This document shows, piece by piece, positions 1 to 8,822 of a stretch of DNA of 64,000 nt. The translations under genes and the position numbers were made by a program. Below the pieces are notes generated by a model that made no database searches, was not told the origin of the DNA, and was given only the letters and a program-made list of their open reading frames with translations. The number at the start of each line of letters is the position of its first letter. Positions within the stretch are counted from its first letter, which is position 1. The stretch comes from an uncultured Glaciecola sp. (GTDB lineage: Bacteria; Pseudomonadota; Gammaproteobacteria; Enterobacterales; Alteromonadaceae): contig CAJQOP010000003.1 in assembly GCA_905479945.1 (NCBI GenBank), positions 124,001 to 188,000 on the forward strand, written 5' to 3'.

Positions 1-1381
1 TGGCTAAGAGCGCCGACGTCAAAAGGTAATTCAGTTTTACTTTGGTCTTCTGTATCTCAACTTGAATATTGAGACTGTCAATTCGCGCATTTAAATTATC
101 AATACGAGCACGAACAACTTCTGAAAAATCGCCATCATCATTAGTGTAGGCTGTTGTTGATGCATCAGCCTGTTCCTTCGTTTGAACCAGGATGTGGTCT
201 TGGTAAAGAGCTTCACGCTTCAATAAGCGTTGATAGACAGACCACGTTGTTTGTAATTGTGAAAGTAGCTTTCTAAGTGCAAGAAGTTTGTCGGTTTTCA
301 TTGCTTCTGTTTCATTGACTGCTGCAGCTAAGCTGCTGTCCTGTTTAGTTTGCGTAAATAAGGGCACATCAAAAGACAATCCAATTGAAAAGAAATCAGC
401 TCTACTGCGGCCTAAAGTATCATCAGCGCGATACGCATAACTTGCGTTAACACCCCATTGCGGTTTGTATTGTTGTTTGGCAAGTTCAATCTTAGTTTTA
501 CTTGCCTGGACCCTTTGATCAATTGCCAAAATAGCAGGGTGAGCGCTAAGCAGTTGAGCGAGACCCTGGCGATCATTTAAGCTCAATAGCTTTTTTGCAG
601 ATTCCGATATACCTGCTACCTCCGGCTTATTCGGAGCAAGCTGCAAATTGTCATCATCAAATTGTGTTTGCGTATGCCAGTTTTTTTCAGTGTTTTTTTG
701 GGTAATTAGCCATTCAAGCAGCTGTCCACCAGCCTGCTCTTTTTTTAACAACAAAGAGTGTAACCTGTCTTCAAGACGCGTTAACTCAAGTTGGGCGCGC
801 ACAATATCCTGCTGACGCACTTTGCCTACCGCAGACGAATAACTGGCTTGCACAATCTCGCTCAGTTGCTCAAACAGAGCTCGGTCCTGTTCAATTAAGG
901 CAACAACCTGTTGTGAACGATAAACATCAAGCCAAAGTGCAGAAACCTTCATTCTTGTTTTTGCAATTCGGTCCTGGCGCAACAAAGGATGTTGCTTAGC
1001 TAATGCCTGTAAATGCTGACGCTGAATGCCAAGGCTCTGACCGCGCGGGAACATTTGAGAAACGCCGGCTTTTAGCTGCGTCATTGGTTCTTGATCAAAA
1101 GCAAAGCCGTCGGTAGGCAAGTTAGCGATACCAATTGAAACAACTGGGTTAGGTAAAGCAGTAACGGCTTCACTATTGAGCTCTATGGCTCTCTGCTGCA
1201 GATCACTGCGGGTTAACCAAGGATCATTTTCAACGGCGATAGCAACGGCACGCTGCAAAGTTAACTCACCTTTGCTTGATGAGCTTGCGGCGTTTAATTG
1301 GAACGATGCACTGCTCAATGCGAACAGCACCGAAATTATAACCGCCAAAGACTGCGCAGGATTGATGTTTGAAGGTCTCAT
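1..1381 (-). CDS. TolC-family outer membrane efflux protein (partial, 3' end outside window)
   Basis: Reading the minus strand from an ATG at 1381 gives an open frame of about 460 codons that leaves the window at base 1 without a stop. It begins with a signal peptide of about 31 residues and has no lipobox. Long amphipathic helices rich in Gln, Leu, Ala and Arg follow, as in the periplasmic barrel of outer-membrane efflux proteins. Motifs such as ALPNPVVSIG and the second-half counterpart YKPQWGVNASYAY fit the duplicated TolC repeat. The protein would be the outer-membrane channel of a tripartite exporter. The next gene upstream encodes a Met/His/Cys-rich secreted protein, which suggests a CusC-like metal-efflux role. 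That substrate is inferred; the RND and adaptor genes would lie beyond the left edge. Confidence 0.85.
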   Translation of the reverse strand, partial: MRPSNINPAQSLAVIISVLFALSSASFQLNAASSSSKGELTLQRAVAIAVENDPWLTRSDLQQRAIELNSEAVTALPNPVVSIGIANLPTDGFAFDQEPMTQLKAGVSQMFPRGQSLGIQRQHLQALAKQHPLLRQDRIAKTRMKVSALWLDVYRSQQVVALIEQDRALFEQLSEIVQASYSSAVGKVRQQDIVRAQLELTRLEDRLHSLLLKKEQAGGQLLEWLITQKNTEKNWHTQTQFDDDNLQLAPNKPEVAGISESAKKLLSLNDRQGLAQLLSAHPAILAIDQRVQASKTKIELAKQQYKPQWGVNASYAYRADDTLGRSRADFFSIGLSFDVPLFTQTKQDSSLAAAVNETEAMKTDKLLALRKLLSQLQTTWSVYQRLLKREALYQDHILVQTKEQADASTTAYTNDDGDFSEVVRARIDNLNARIDSLNIQVEIQKTKVKLNYLLTSALLA

Positions 1382-1535
1382 ATTATACTCGAATTCTATC
1401 TATTAAATTTTTAAAACGGTTGTTAGCGACAACTACATCGCTTCGCATTAAATAACACGCAGGCTGCTAAGCTCGTGATTTTGTGCATAGCATTAGAGCA
1501 TCGGTCTAAATGCGCTATGAAAACGCTAGACAGAT

Positions 1536-1958
1536 CTATGCTGCTATAGAATAGAGAGGTTTTGGGGGGCGTTGCTGACTAGGAATAAATACGTCCACTA
1601 AGCTACTAACAGGAGCAGCGGACTGGCTGTATTTTGCTGAAACAAATGGCTGGACATTAATATCAATAAGCACCGCGATGGAAAGCATAACCGATGGACA
1701 ATCACATTCCTGTTGGCAGCACTCATGATTCATTGACTCGTCTGACATGTCGCTGGAACTTACATACATGCTAGTCATAGCCATACTCATATTGTGTGGC
1801 GTTGTATCATCGACATCAGTTTTCATGTCCATTACCACATTGTGCGTCGCTTTACTGGTGCTGCCAAAACAAGACATTGAAGAGATCGCGAACGCCTCTC
1901 CCGTCTGAGCAATCAGTATGAAGACAATCATTGTGATACTAATGATCCGATTTAGCAT
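1536..1958 (-). CDS. secreted Met/His/Cys-rich protein, probably metal-related
   Basis: This is a 140-residue protein with a clear signal peptide (cleavage near Ala24). The mature part is strikingly rich in Met (clusters around residues 43-76), with several His and a Cys cluster HECCQQECDC at 78-87. Such residues bind Cu(I) or Ag(I). The C-terminal part is hydrophobic and ends in a Pro-rich tail. Small proteins of this kind often precede cus/cop-type efflux genes in Alteromonadales, and here a TolC-family gene follows on the same strand after about 150 bp. I do not recognise a named family with certainty. A periplasmic metal-binding or regulatory protein (CopL-like) is an inference from composition and context. 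Confidence 0.7.
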   Translation of the reverse strand: MLNRIISITMIVFILIAQTGEAFAISSMSCFGSTSKATHNVVMDMKTDVDDTTPHNMSMAMTSMYVSSSDMSDESMNHECCQQECDCPSVMLSIAVLIDINVQPFVSAKYSQSAAPVSSLVDVFIPSQQRPPKPLYSIAA

Positions 1959-2127
1959 GTTTTAAAAACACCTTTGATTTCGCGATGAAGTTTCTCGACC
2001 ACAATGAAGAGCAGTAAGCGCCTCACGCAATAAAGTAATCACAGTATAGTCTTTTTGCGTGTAATTTAAAAATTTGTTTGTTGAGAATGCTTGAACCAAG
2101 GTATTGGTTGCATTACAAAACTAGCTA

Positions 2128-2499
2128 TTAACCAAAATGGTTAAAGACGATTTTGTTACCATCAAAATCACGGAAATAAGCGCCATAAAAAACGTCAGGG
2201 ATACGCTGTCCGGGTTCACCATCGCAAGTGGCACCCAAGGCTATCGCACTTTGATACATTTCGTCGCACTTCTCTTTTGAACCCGGAGCAATAGCAAGCA
2301 TGTTGCCGTTCCCACAGTTCTGTACTTCTTTGTTATACGGAATACAAATTGCGAGCATGGGCTCTCCCATACTTTTACCAATAAATATAATCCGCTCCAT
2401 TTTTATTAGTGTTTTAGCGCCCATGGGTGCTAATAGTTCATTATAAAAAGCTTCTGACTTTTCTAAATCTGTTACGCCAATAGTTACATAGCTAAGCAT
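2128..2499 (-). CDS. VOC (glyoxalase/bleomycin-resistance) family protein
   Basis: The 123-residue protein shows the vicinal-oxygen-chelate fold pattern. It opens with MLSYVTIGVTDLEKSEAFY, the usual first beta strand and helix of the family, and ends with YFRDFDGNKIVF, the typical last strands with the conserved DxDGN turn. The length fits a single two-repeat VOC unit. An AGGA Shine-Dalgarno sequence precedes the ATG. Substrate cannot be deduced; members range from lactoylglutathione lyase relatives to antibiotic-binding proteins. The gene stands alone between the metal-efflux locus and a HAD phosphatase. Confidence 0.85.
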   Translation of the reverse strand: MLSYVTIGVTDLEKSEAFYNELLAPMGAKTLIKMERIIFIGKSMGEPMLAICIPYNKEVQNCGNGNMLAIAPGSKEKCDEMYQSAIALGATCDGEPGQRIPDVFYGAYFRDFDGNKIVFNHFG

Positions 2500-2633
2500 A
2501 TTGATTCCTTTTTTATTTTGGTTAATATTGTTTGTATTCTATAGACAAGTGACTGCATCTGCCTAGTTAAATTACGTCAGCAAGTAAACCCTAGCGGCCA
2601 ACTATTTTACGTCGAGTTTTTAAACATTTTTAA

Positions 2634-3467
2634 CTATAGAGAAAAACGCTCACGTAAAAAGTGAGCAATTCCGTCCTCATGATTATGCCCAATAACAGCA
2701 GTCGCTGACTCTTTAATTTGGGCTTTCGCATTTTTTGGTGCATAGCTTTCGTCAGCAAGCGCGAACATACTTAAGTCGTTATCACTATCGCCAAAACAAA
2801 TAAGCTTTGAGGCACCTAGTTGGCTTTTCAAATTGGTAACTGCTGTGCCCTTATTAGCTTGATAGTGATGAACATCCATCCATCTAAACTCACTGCCCTG
2901 CAATGCCGGGCCAGAGTAAGCAATGAGATTAGGATGTGCATTCAATTCTAACCACATCTCGTTAATACAATGAGCATCGCCAATCATACTAATATTAGTA
3001 ACCTGACTGTTACTAGGTAAAGCCTGTAAAGGAAAAAGTTTCGCTTTCGTTTTAGAGAAGTATTTATGAATAAGCTCTTTTTCTACGTTATGCCGTGTTT
3101 CAGCATGAAAAACAAAATGATGATGGCTTTGGTTTTCATAGCTCCCAAGCGCGTTAACAAAAGGAGTGATCCCCTGCGCTAGAGCGACATCAATAATGGT
3201 TGAGACTTCAGCACTACTAAGTAGATTTTCGAGGGTCAGCTGTTCATTTTTAGGGTCCCATATTGTCACCCCGTTATTGTAGATTTGGGGTAAATCAAAA
3301 TCATGACCATCTAAAATACTCTGCCCCGAGAGCATGGTACGCCCTGTTGCTACTGTGTAAGCTATATCGTTTTTGCGTAATAGCGAAAGCGTTTCTCTGG
3401 TAAAAGGTGATATTTCAGATGCATCGTTTAATAAGGTGCCATCTAAATCAAAACAAATAAGGTGCAT
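2634..3467 (-). CDS. HAD-superfamily (Cof-type, subclass IIB) phosphatase
   Basis: A 277-residue cytosolic hydrolase. Motif I is FDLDGTLLND at residues 6-15, with the nucleophile and acid aspartates at 7 and 9. Motif II is the ATGR segment near residue 40, and motif IV is CFGDSDNDLSMF near residue 225, which carries the Mg2+-binding aspartates. The large cap between motifs II and III and the overall length match Cof/YbhA-type sugar-phosphate or pyridoxal-phosphate phosphatases. The exact substrate is unknown. The start ATG follows a short AT-rich leader, and the gene appears monocistronic. Confidence 0.88.
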   Translation of the reverse strand: MHLICFDLDGTLLNDASEISPFTRETLSLLRKNDIAYTVATGRTMLSGQSILDGHDFDLPQIYNNGVTIWDPKNEQLTLENLLSSAEVSTIIDVALAQGITPFVNALGSYENQSHHHFVFHAETRHNVEKELIHKYFSKTKAKLFPLQALPSNSQVTNISMIGDAHCINEMWLELNAHPNLIAYSGPALQGSEFRWMDVHHYQANKGTAVTNLKSQLGASKLICFGDSDNDLSMFALADESYAPKNAKAQIKESATAVIGHNHEDGIAHFLRERFSL

Positions 3468-3763
3468 AAATAGTTTATAGCTCAGGATTACGGACTAATC
3501 ACTAGTCCTACGTTTAATATTATCGTTATGGATGTAAGTTACGTTTTACAGGGCAATTTAGTTTACATGTGGCACTTGCATTTTTAAGTGCAAATCGACA
3601 ATTTTGGCCACTTAGAGTCTATATAATAATTAAAGAATCAAAGTATATTTTATGTTTTTAAAAGCAAACCAAAAAAATAAACCTTCACAACAAACAAACC
3701 ATATTCAAGCTAGCATTGTATAAGTACAATAGAAACATACTTTATGGAATGAGAATAGACATC

Positions 3764-4348
3764 ATGAAAAAACACACCATTTTTGCAGTCGCCGCATCCG
3801 CTTTTCTATCATTGAGCAGTTTTGGTAGCTTAGCTGATATGACACTTGTGGAAGACCAATCGAGCATCAACTTTGTTTCGACAAAAAACCAGCACGTGTC
3901 AGAACAACACACGTTCGACCGTTTTTCAGGTGTATTAGACGAAAAAGGTAAGTTAACAATTACTATCGACATAACATCTGTAAATACTATTATTCCAATC
4001 AGAAATGAGCGAATGCTAAAGATGTTGTTTGATGCAAGCAAGTATACTACCGCAACATTTACTGCGAACGTTGCGCCAGAACTTACGCAGCTAAAAGCGG
4101 GCGAATTAAAACGTTCAACAATCGCAGGTGAAATGATGATCGCGGGAAACAAAGCCCCGGTGTCTTTCGATGTAGTGTTAACAGGCTTAAAAAATGGCGG
4201 GGTAAATGCAACAACCGCCAAGCCAACAATTATTAGCACTAGTGCATTTAATCTTGACGAGGGCGTAAGCGCGCTGCAGCAAATCGCGATGTTAAGCAGT
4301 ATTTCAAAAACAGTTCCCTTAAGTTTTAGCGCCACTTTTCAAAAGTAG
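3764..4348 (+). CDS. YceI family periplasmic protein
   Basis: I place the start at the ATG at 3764. An upstream in-frame extension exists, but only from 3764 does the protein begin with a normal signal peptide (MKKHTIFAV..., cleavage near SLA-D). The 194-residue product then shows the YceI lipocalin-like pattern: an early SSINFVSTK strand, the central TITIDITSVNT segment, MLFDASKYTTATF, and a GEMMIAGNKAPVSFDV strand pair. YceI proteins form a beta-barrel that binds isoprenoid or amphiphilic lipids; many are secreted and stress-induced. No partner gene is visible. The next gene converges from the other strand 27 bp away. Confidence 0.88.
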   Translation: MKKHTIFAVAASAFLSLSSFGSLADMTLVEDQSSINFVSTKNQHVSEQHTFDRFSGVLDEKGKLTITIDITSVNTIIPIRNERMLKMLFDASKYTTATFTANVAPELTQLKAGELKRSTIAGEMMIAGNKAPVSFDVVLTGLKNGGVNATTAKPTIISTSAFNLDEGVSALQQIAMLSSISKTVPLSFSATFQK

Positions 4349-4375
4349 CACTAGCTCAAGTAGCGTCAACTTAAC

Positions 4376-7369
4376 TCAGGCAGATGGGGCTTCCCACAGC
4401 TGCTTGAGTTCCTTAACAAATAGCTTGTCACCATCATTGATATTAGACACAAACAGCAAGAAGTCTGAGTCGTCTTGCCTCGTTATAGTTACAATTGTGG
4501 TGCCTTCATACTCCTCGTCAAACTTTACGTCTATCTTTTTGATGTCCTGAAAACTAGCCGTTTCCAAATTGAATACGTCGTTATCGTCACTCCAATACGA
4601 AAAGACAGTCTGCTCTGTAAATCCATTTCCATCATCGCGAACACTTAAAACAGCATCGCTGTAAAAGTAAACAATTTCTTCGTTCGGCGAAAATACGTCC
4701 TGACGGTATAAAAACTTCAAATCACGCTCGAAAATATCAGACTGTGTTACAACCTCATCACTAGGAAAAAGGCCTGAACCTCCTAAAATAGCTAAGGGTA
4801 AAATAGGTAGGAAAAGAACGAAAGCAAGTATCTGTCTTATTCGCCATTTGGAATTGTAGTCTTTCGCACCATCTTCACAAACGTAGGCCTTATTAATGTA
4901 GTTAACGAAAGGTATCAACAACAATATCGGCAGCAAAGTCATTAGGGTACCAATAGCAGTGTCATTTAAATGCAAAGAATAAGGCAAGACCAAAAACCCA
5001 ATTGCAAAAATCACCGCTATACCGATAGGTAAGACTTTGTTTGCACCATAGCGCGCAATGCTGTCGTCCTTCAGTTTATTGAATAATGGGTAATACCAAA
5101 AAACTGCAAATATGCCTCTAGCGATAGGCATGATGTCACTGTTTTCTTTAGTTTTGATGGCTTTCCAGTTTCGATAGCACCAGTAGTGCAGATAAAACCC
5201 CAAAGTACCAAAATTAAGCAATAAGAACTTAGCTTTAGTCATTGGATAGAAGTACGTGGCATCAAATTCTGGGCGGCGTTTAGATTCCATTCGCCAACTA
5301 ACAATGATGAACAAAACCGCTAGTGCATAAAAGCTGCCAATTCCCCACAACCAATTTTCCTCAGTACTTGATATTGTATCTTGAATCGCTGCTTCGGCAG
5401 CCGCAGCCTCGTCTTGCTGATTAATACGGTATTTAACAATACTCATATAGGCTTCGTCTCGTAAACGCTCTCGAGCGGCAAGGTAGTCCTCTATTTTGTC
5501 ATATGCAATATGATCAGTTTTGGCGCTATAGTTAAAGGTAACGGTGAGTGTATTGTCAGCAAAAACCTCACGTGATGTAAACATAAAAAAGTCGTTGTCT
5601 TCAACAAATTCTACATTATCAAATTCCCAGTTATCGCTTTCAAATTCGAGTTTCAATTGAAACCTAATATTATTTGGAAATCCAAACTGCAGCGGTGCGT
5701 CTCTATTAATCTGATTGGGTTTAAACACTGCGGAGCGAATATCATGAGGATAGAATTCAGCTTCAAAATGTTCATCTTCGATCCAAAATTTATCAATCGT
5801 ATAAGTTTCGCTGGTGGAAAACATGCCCGTTGTATCATCAGTGTATGTTTTTAATTCGCCCTCGCTGCTTAAACCTGAATGCGTGCGCTGATAATATATT
5901 TCATAATCATTAGAAATATTTTTTAAACCATCTTTTAAAAATTGCTTTTGCTTGCGAATTGCCTCGTTGCCTTGAAATCTGCTAGACACCGAGAATTTCA
6001 CTTCTTGCGGCGTATACTGAGGAATAGCGTATGTTTCAGTTATGTCTACTAAGGTTTTACTTTGATCAGTTTCCATAAGGGTTAGTCCACTTTCACCGGC
6101 ACCTAGCACTAATGCATAGGCATAGTTTGGCTGATAAATATGTGTTAAATCCCCTTTCTGATTGCTTAACGTGGGATCAAGCCATATACGTTCACCATTA
6201 TGCTTGAGCATAACGATAACGTGATCGAAAGCGGCTACTCTAGGTGGTAACTCTTTTACTAACTTAGTGTCGTCGGTGTTAACCAAGGCTGGCGTTGCTT
6301 CTATATTCATCGCTTTTAAGATTGCTATGAAAAGTAAGGCTTTGTCTTTACAATCACCATACCCTAAGTCCATAGTTTGCTCTGGAGCAGTAGGGAGATG
6401 TGAATTCTGTCCCATTTCAAGGCCAACATATCTTATCTTGTCTTGCGTAAATTTCAGTGCAGCAACAATTTGTTGCTCTGGCAGCTTGTATTCCTGCAGT
6501 ATTTTAGTCGCCAATTCTTTCACAGGGTCCGCTAGGCCATTGATCTTATATAAAGGCATTGCCCAATCGATCACATCTTTCCATGTTTGGGTTTCACTAA
6601 AGTAGACAACTCCGTAAGGATTATACCAACCGGGCGTTTCCGAAGGCTTATCAACAACAGTCGAATTGACAATTTTCAGAGTATATTCGGTAAAACCGTC
6701 GATTTGTTGCTCAGAAATAACCGGCTCAATATTTCTAGTAGTGACGTAAAGTGGTTTCGACTTTCCCCACAAGACGCGCAAATGTTGTTGATATACCGGA
6801 ACCGACCAAGACAAGCCTCTCGTAAAAGAGAAAATATTCTTATAGACTGGATTTTCACCAATACGTGAATAGCTATAATCCAAGGTATCGCCAACGCGTA
6901 AATCATTTAGCAATATATTGAGTGTTAACTCGCCGTTGTAAATTTGATTTTTTAGTTCAGTTTCACGATTCAAAATAGATATTTTTGCACTTTGCGTGCG
7001 ATCCAGCCTTACGCCATCACGAATGATATACAAAGAATGTAGAATTATTTTTTGATACTCAGGATCAAAGCTAATGTTTTGTTGCGAGTTTTCATCTAGT
7101 CCGGTTTCATTGACTATGCTTTCGACATACCTCGTATACACTTTCAGTTCAGCCTGCTCCTCCACTTTAACTTGATTGTCGAGGAGCCGATAGAAAACAC
7201 CATTGGTGATTTTTTCCGTCGGTATGACGCCGGTATTTGAGACGACTTGCTGAACAACCCAATTAGGAATTGGCTGTATATTGATATTTTTCGAACTAGA
7301 AGCAAAAGAGCATTGAACAAAAACGACGCAAAACAGCAAAGCGCTAACGCGCGATAATACAGAATACAA
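4376..7369 (-). CDS. DUF3857/transglutaminase-like membrane protein with a C-terminal membrane module
   Basis: A 997-residue protein with an N-terminal signal sequence. Residues of about 50-240 match the DUF3857 beta-rich domain. They are followed by a transglutaminase-like core with the full triad Cys340 (GYGDCKDKA), His383 (FDHVIV) and Asp398 (IWLDPT). A second beta-rich region runs to about 660, then a transmembrane helix near 672-690. Next comes a module with a motif like FLLLNFGTLGFYLHYW and several more helices (about 710-860), resembling DUF4234-type membrane proteins. A soluble C-terminal domain follows (about 880-997). The combination is longer than common DUF3857 proteins (about 650 residues). 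It is probably anchored in the inner membrane with the protease-like core in the periplasm. Function unknown. Confidence 0.85.
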   Translation of the reverse strand: MYSVLSRVSALLFCVVFVQCSFASSSKNINIQPIPNWVVQQVVSNTGVIPTEKITNGVFYRLLDNQVKVEEQAELKVYTRYVESIVNETGLDENSQQNISFDPEYQKIILHSLYIIRDGVRLDRTQSAKISILNRETELKNQIYNGELTLNILLNDLRVGDTLDYSYSRIGENPVYKNIFSFTRGLSWSVPVYQQHLRVLWGKSKPLYVTTRNIEPVISEQQIDGFTEYTLKIVNSTVVDKPSETPGWYNPYGVVYFSETQTWKDVIDWAMPLYKINGLADPVKELATKILQEYKLPEQQIVAALKFTQDKIRYVGLEMGQNSHLPTAPEQTMDLGYGDCKDKALLFIAILKAMNIEATPALVNTDDTKLVKELPPRVAAFDHVIVMLKHNGERIWLDPTLSNQKGDLTHIYQPNYAYALVLGAGESGLTLMETDQSKTLVDITETYAIPQYTPQEVKFSVSSRFQGNEAIRKQKQFLKDGLKNISNDYEIYYQRTHSGLSSEGELKTYTDDTTGMFSTSETYTIDKFWIEDEHFEAEFYPHDIRSAVFKPNQINRDAPLQFGFPNNIRFQLKLEFESDNWEFDNVEFVEDNDFFMFTSREVFADNTLTVTFNYSAKTDHIAYDKIEDYLAARERLRDEAYMSIVKYRINQQDEAAAAEAAIQDTISSTEENWLWGIGSFYALAVLFIIVSWRMESKRRPEFDATYFYPMTKAKFLLLNFGTLGFYLHYWCYRNWKAIKTKENSDIMPIARGIFAVFWYYPLFNKLKDDSIARYGANKVLPIGIAVIFAIGFLVLPYSLHLNDTAIGTLMTLLPILLLIPFVNYINKAYVCEDGAKDYNSKWRIRQILAFVLFLPILPLAILGGSGLFPSDEVVTQSDIFERDLKFLYRQDVFSPNEEIVYFYSDAVLSVRDDGNGFTEQTVFSYWSDDNDVFNLETASFQDIKKIDVKFDEEYEGTTIVTITRQDDSDFLLFVSNINDGDKLFVKELKQLWEAPSA

Positions 7370-7469
7370 ACTAAATCCCTTTCATTTCTGGTTACTACAT
7401 GGTGTCTCGCTATCGCCTTCTATACTGCTCTTATCACAGCAATAATAACGTACACAGTTTACTTTAATA

Positions 7470-8570
7470 TTATGGTTTAAACCTTAGCTTATTATTTACT
7501 CTGACTACAGGATTATTTATGCTAATTTGCATAAATTCATAGCCTCCTACTTCATTCAGCAATCTGTCGACATCCGACTTTTTTGTTGAGTCGAATTCAT
7601 TGTAACAAGCTAGAATTCGTTGAATTTTCCACTGCTGAAAAGTACCAATTGCTCTTTTTTCAGTAATATTTCCTATAGTAAATTCATGCTCCCCGATGGA
7701 TCGTGGTAACTCAATAGTGTCTGGATTTTGCTTCGACCATGCCTCAACTCGGCTCACTATGCTTTTCAATACGGGCCACTGTTCAGCAAACATTCGTCTT
7801 AAAATAGGCAGCAGAGTTTCTGGAATAACGTCGTCCGCCAAATACTCCCCCTCTACGTCCTTTGCTTGATTCATTCTTTCTACCCAAAGAGCGACATTTG
7901 GTGCTATTTTTTTCATCAATTTACCAGGCTCTGGATCACGATATAAATGCGCATAAAGTGGCCCCATTAAGCCAAAATCGCCAGTGCAGGGTTTATCTCC
8001 TAGCAAGTAATCATGTTTGGCGAAATGTGCGTCTAAGCATTTCAATACGTGGTTTTCGTACCAGTCCTCAATAGCTGGAATACTTTTTTGGGTAATACCC
8101 AACATTGGTACAAAACCTTTAAATTTAGCCCCTATTTTTTTACCCATAAAAGCTCGAATAAAGGCCGGCATGTTTGGCGCAACCACTTTACCAAACTCTT
8201 GATAAATAAACGGGAAGTTGTCTTTGTTCCAACGATAGTGCATCGCAGGGATAACTAACCATTCATCGCCCCAAGTTTCAAACAAATAAGAAACTAGTTT
8301 CTGCTTAGCACCTGCAGGAACAATCGAGCGCTCCGGATGCGCGGCTTCCATATGTTCGATAATAGTTGCCGTGTCTTGCAAGTATTCACCTGACGGTGTT
8401 TTCACAACTGGGATAAACCTAACGCCAGTATTAGGAATTATGATTTCTTTATATATTTTTAATGAAGAAAAAACCTCTTCGAAGGGCTTGTTTTTATAAA
8501 GTAAATAGGCTCTAGCCTTCCCTGTGTATAAAGAAAGGGGGGCACCATAAAGGGTATATTTTTTGTTCAT
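7470..8570 (-). CDS. glutathione S-transferase family protein
   Basis: Start chosen at the ATG at 8570, which has GGA seven bases upstream; a TTG four codons earlier is possible. The N-terminal 80 residues form the thioredoxin-like GST domain (YTLYGAPLSLYTGKARAYL, with the cis-Pro region near VRFIPVVKTPSGEYL). Residues of about 165-250 form the all-helical C-terminal domain with HDYLLGDKPCTGDFGLMGP, where the conserved Asp of the N-capping box is visible. At 366 residues it is much longer than a typical 200-230-residue GST; the extra C-terminal ~100 residues have no family I recognise. A thiol-transfer function is inferred from the fold only. The gene is divergent from an MFS exporter. Confidence 0.82.
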   Translation of the reverse strand: MNKKYTLYGAPLSLYTGKARAYLLYKNKPFEEVFSSLKIYKEIIIPNTGVRFIPVVKTPSGEYLQDTATIIEHMEAAHPERSIVPAGAKQKLVSYLFETWGDEWLVIPAMHYRWNKDNFPFIYQEFGKVVAPNMPAFIRAFMGKKIGAKFKGFVPMLGITQKSIPAIEDWYENHVLKCLDAHFAKHDYLLGDKPCTGDFGLMGPLYAHLYRDPEPGKLMKKIAPNVALWVERMNQAKDVEGEYLADDVIPETLLPILRRMFAEQWPVLKSIVSRVEAWSKQNPDTIELPRSIGEHEFTIGNITEKRAIGTFQQWKIQRILACYNEFDSTKKSDVDRLLNEVGGYEFMQISINNPVVRVNNKLRFKP

Positions 8571-8822
8571 TATTTTGTCCAAATTTAGGCCTTACAAATA
8601 AGACCTTATGAAGACTAAACAGCTTTCAGGAAAATGCTATTTCTTTGCCTTATACACAATTATAAAGGCATAAGGACTTACCTAGAAATTCACATCTAGT
8701 TGGCGAATATGATATTATTTATAACTCACAAATATTCATTTTCTTATTCGCTAATTCAGTGCAACAATTGATTTAAAGTTGCTAAGTATTTATGGCGATC
8801 AAACTTCTATATAGGCAAATAA

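Noticed and set aside
3742-4335. 197-codon open frame on the minus strand opposite the YceI gene
   Set aside because: It mirrors the YceI coding sequence almost end to end, has no family features, and the plus-strand gene has a signal peptide and clear YceI motifs.
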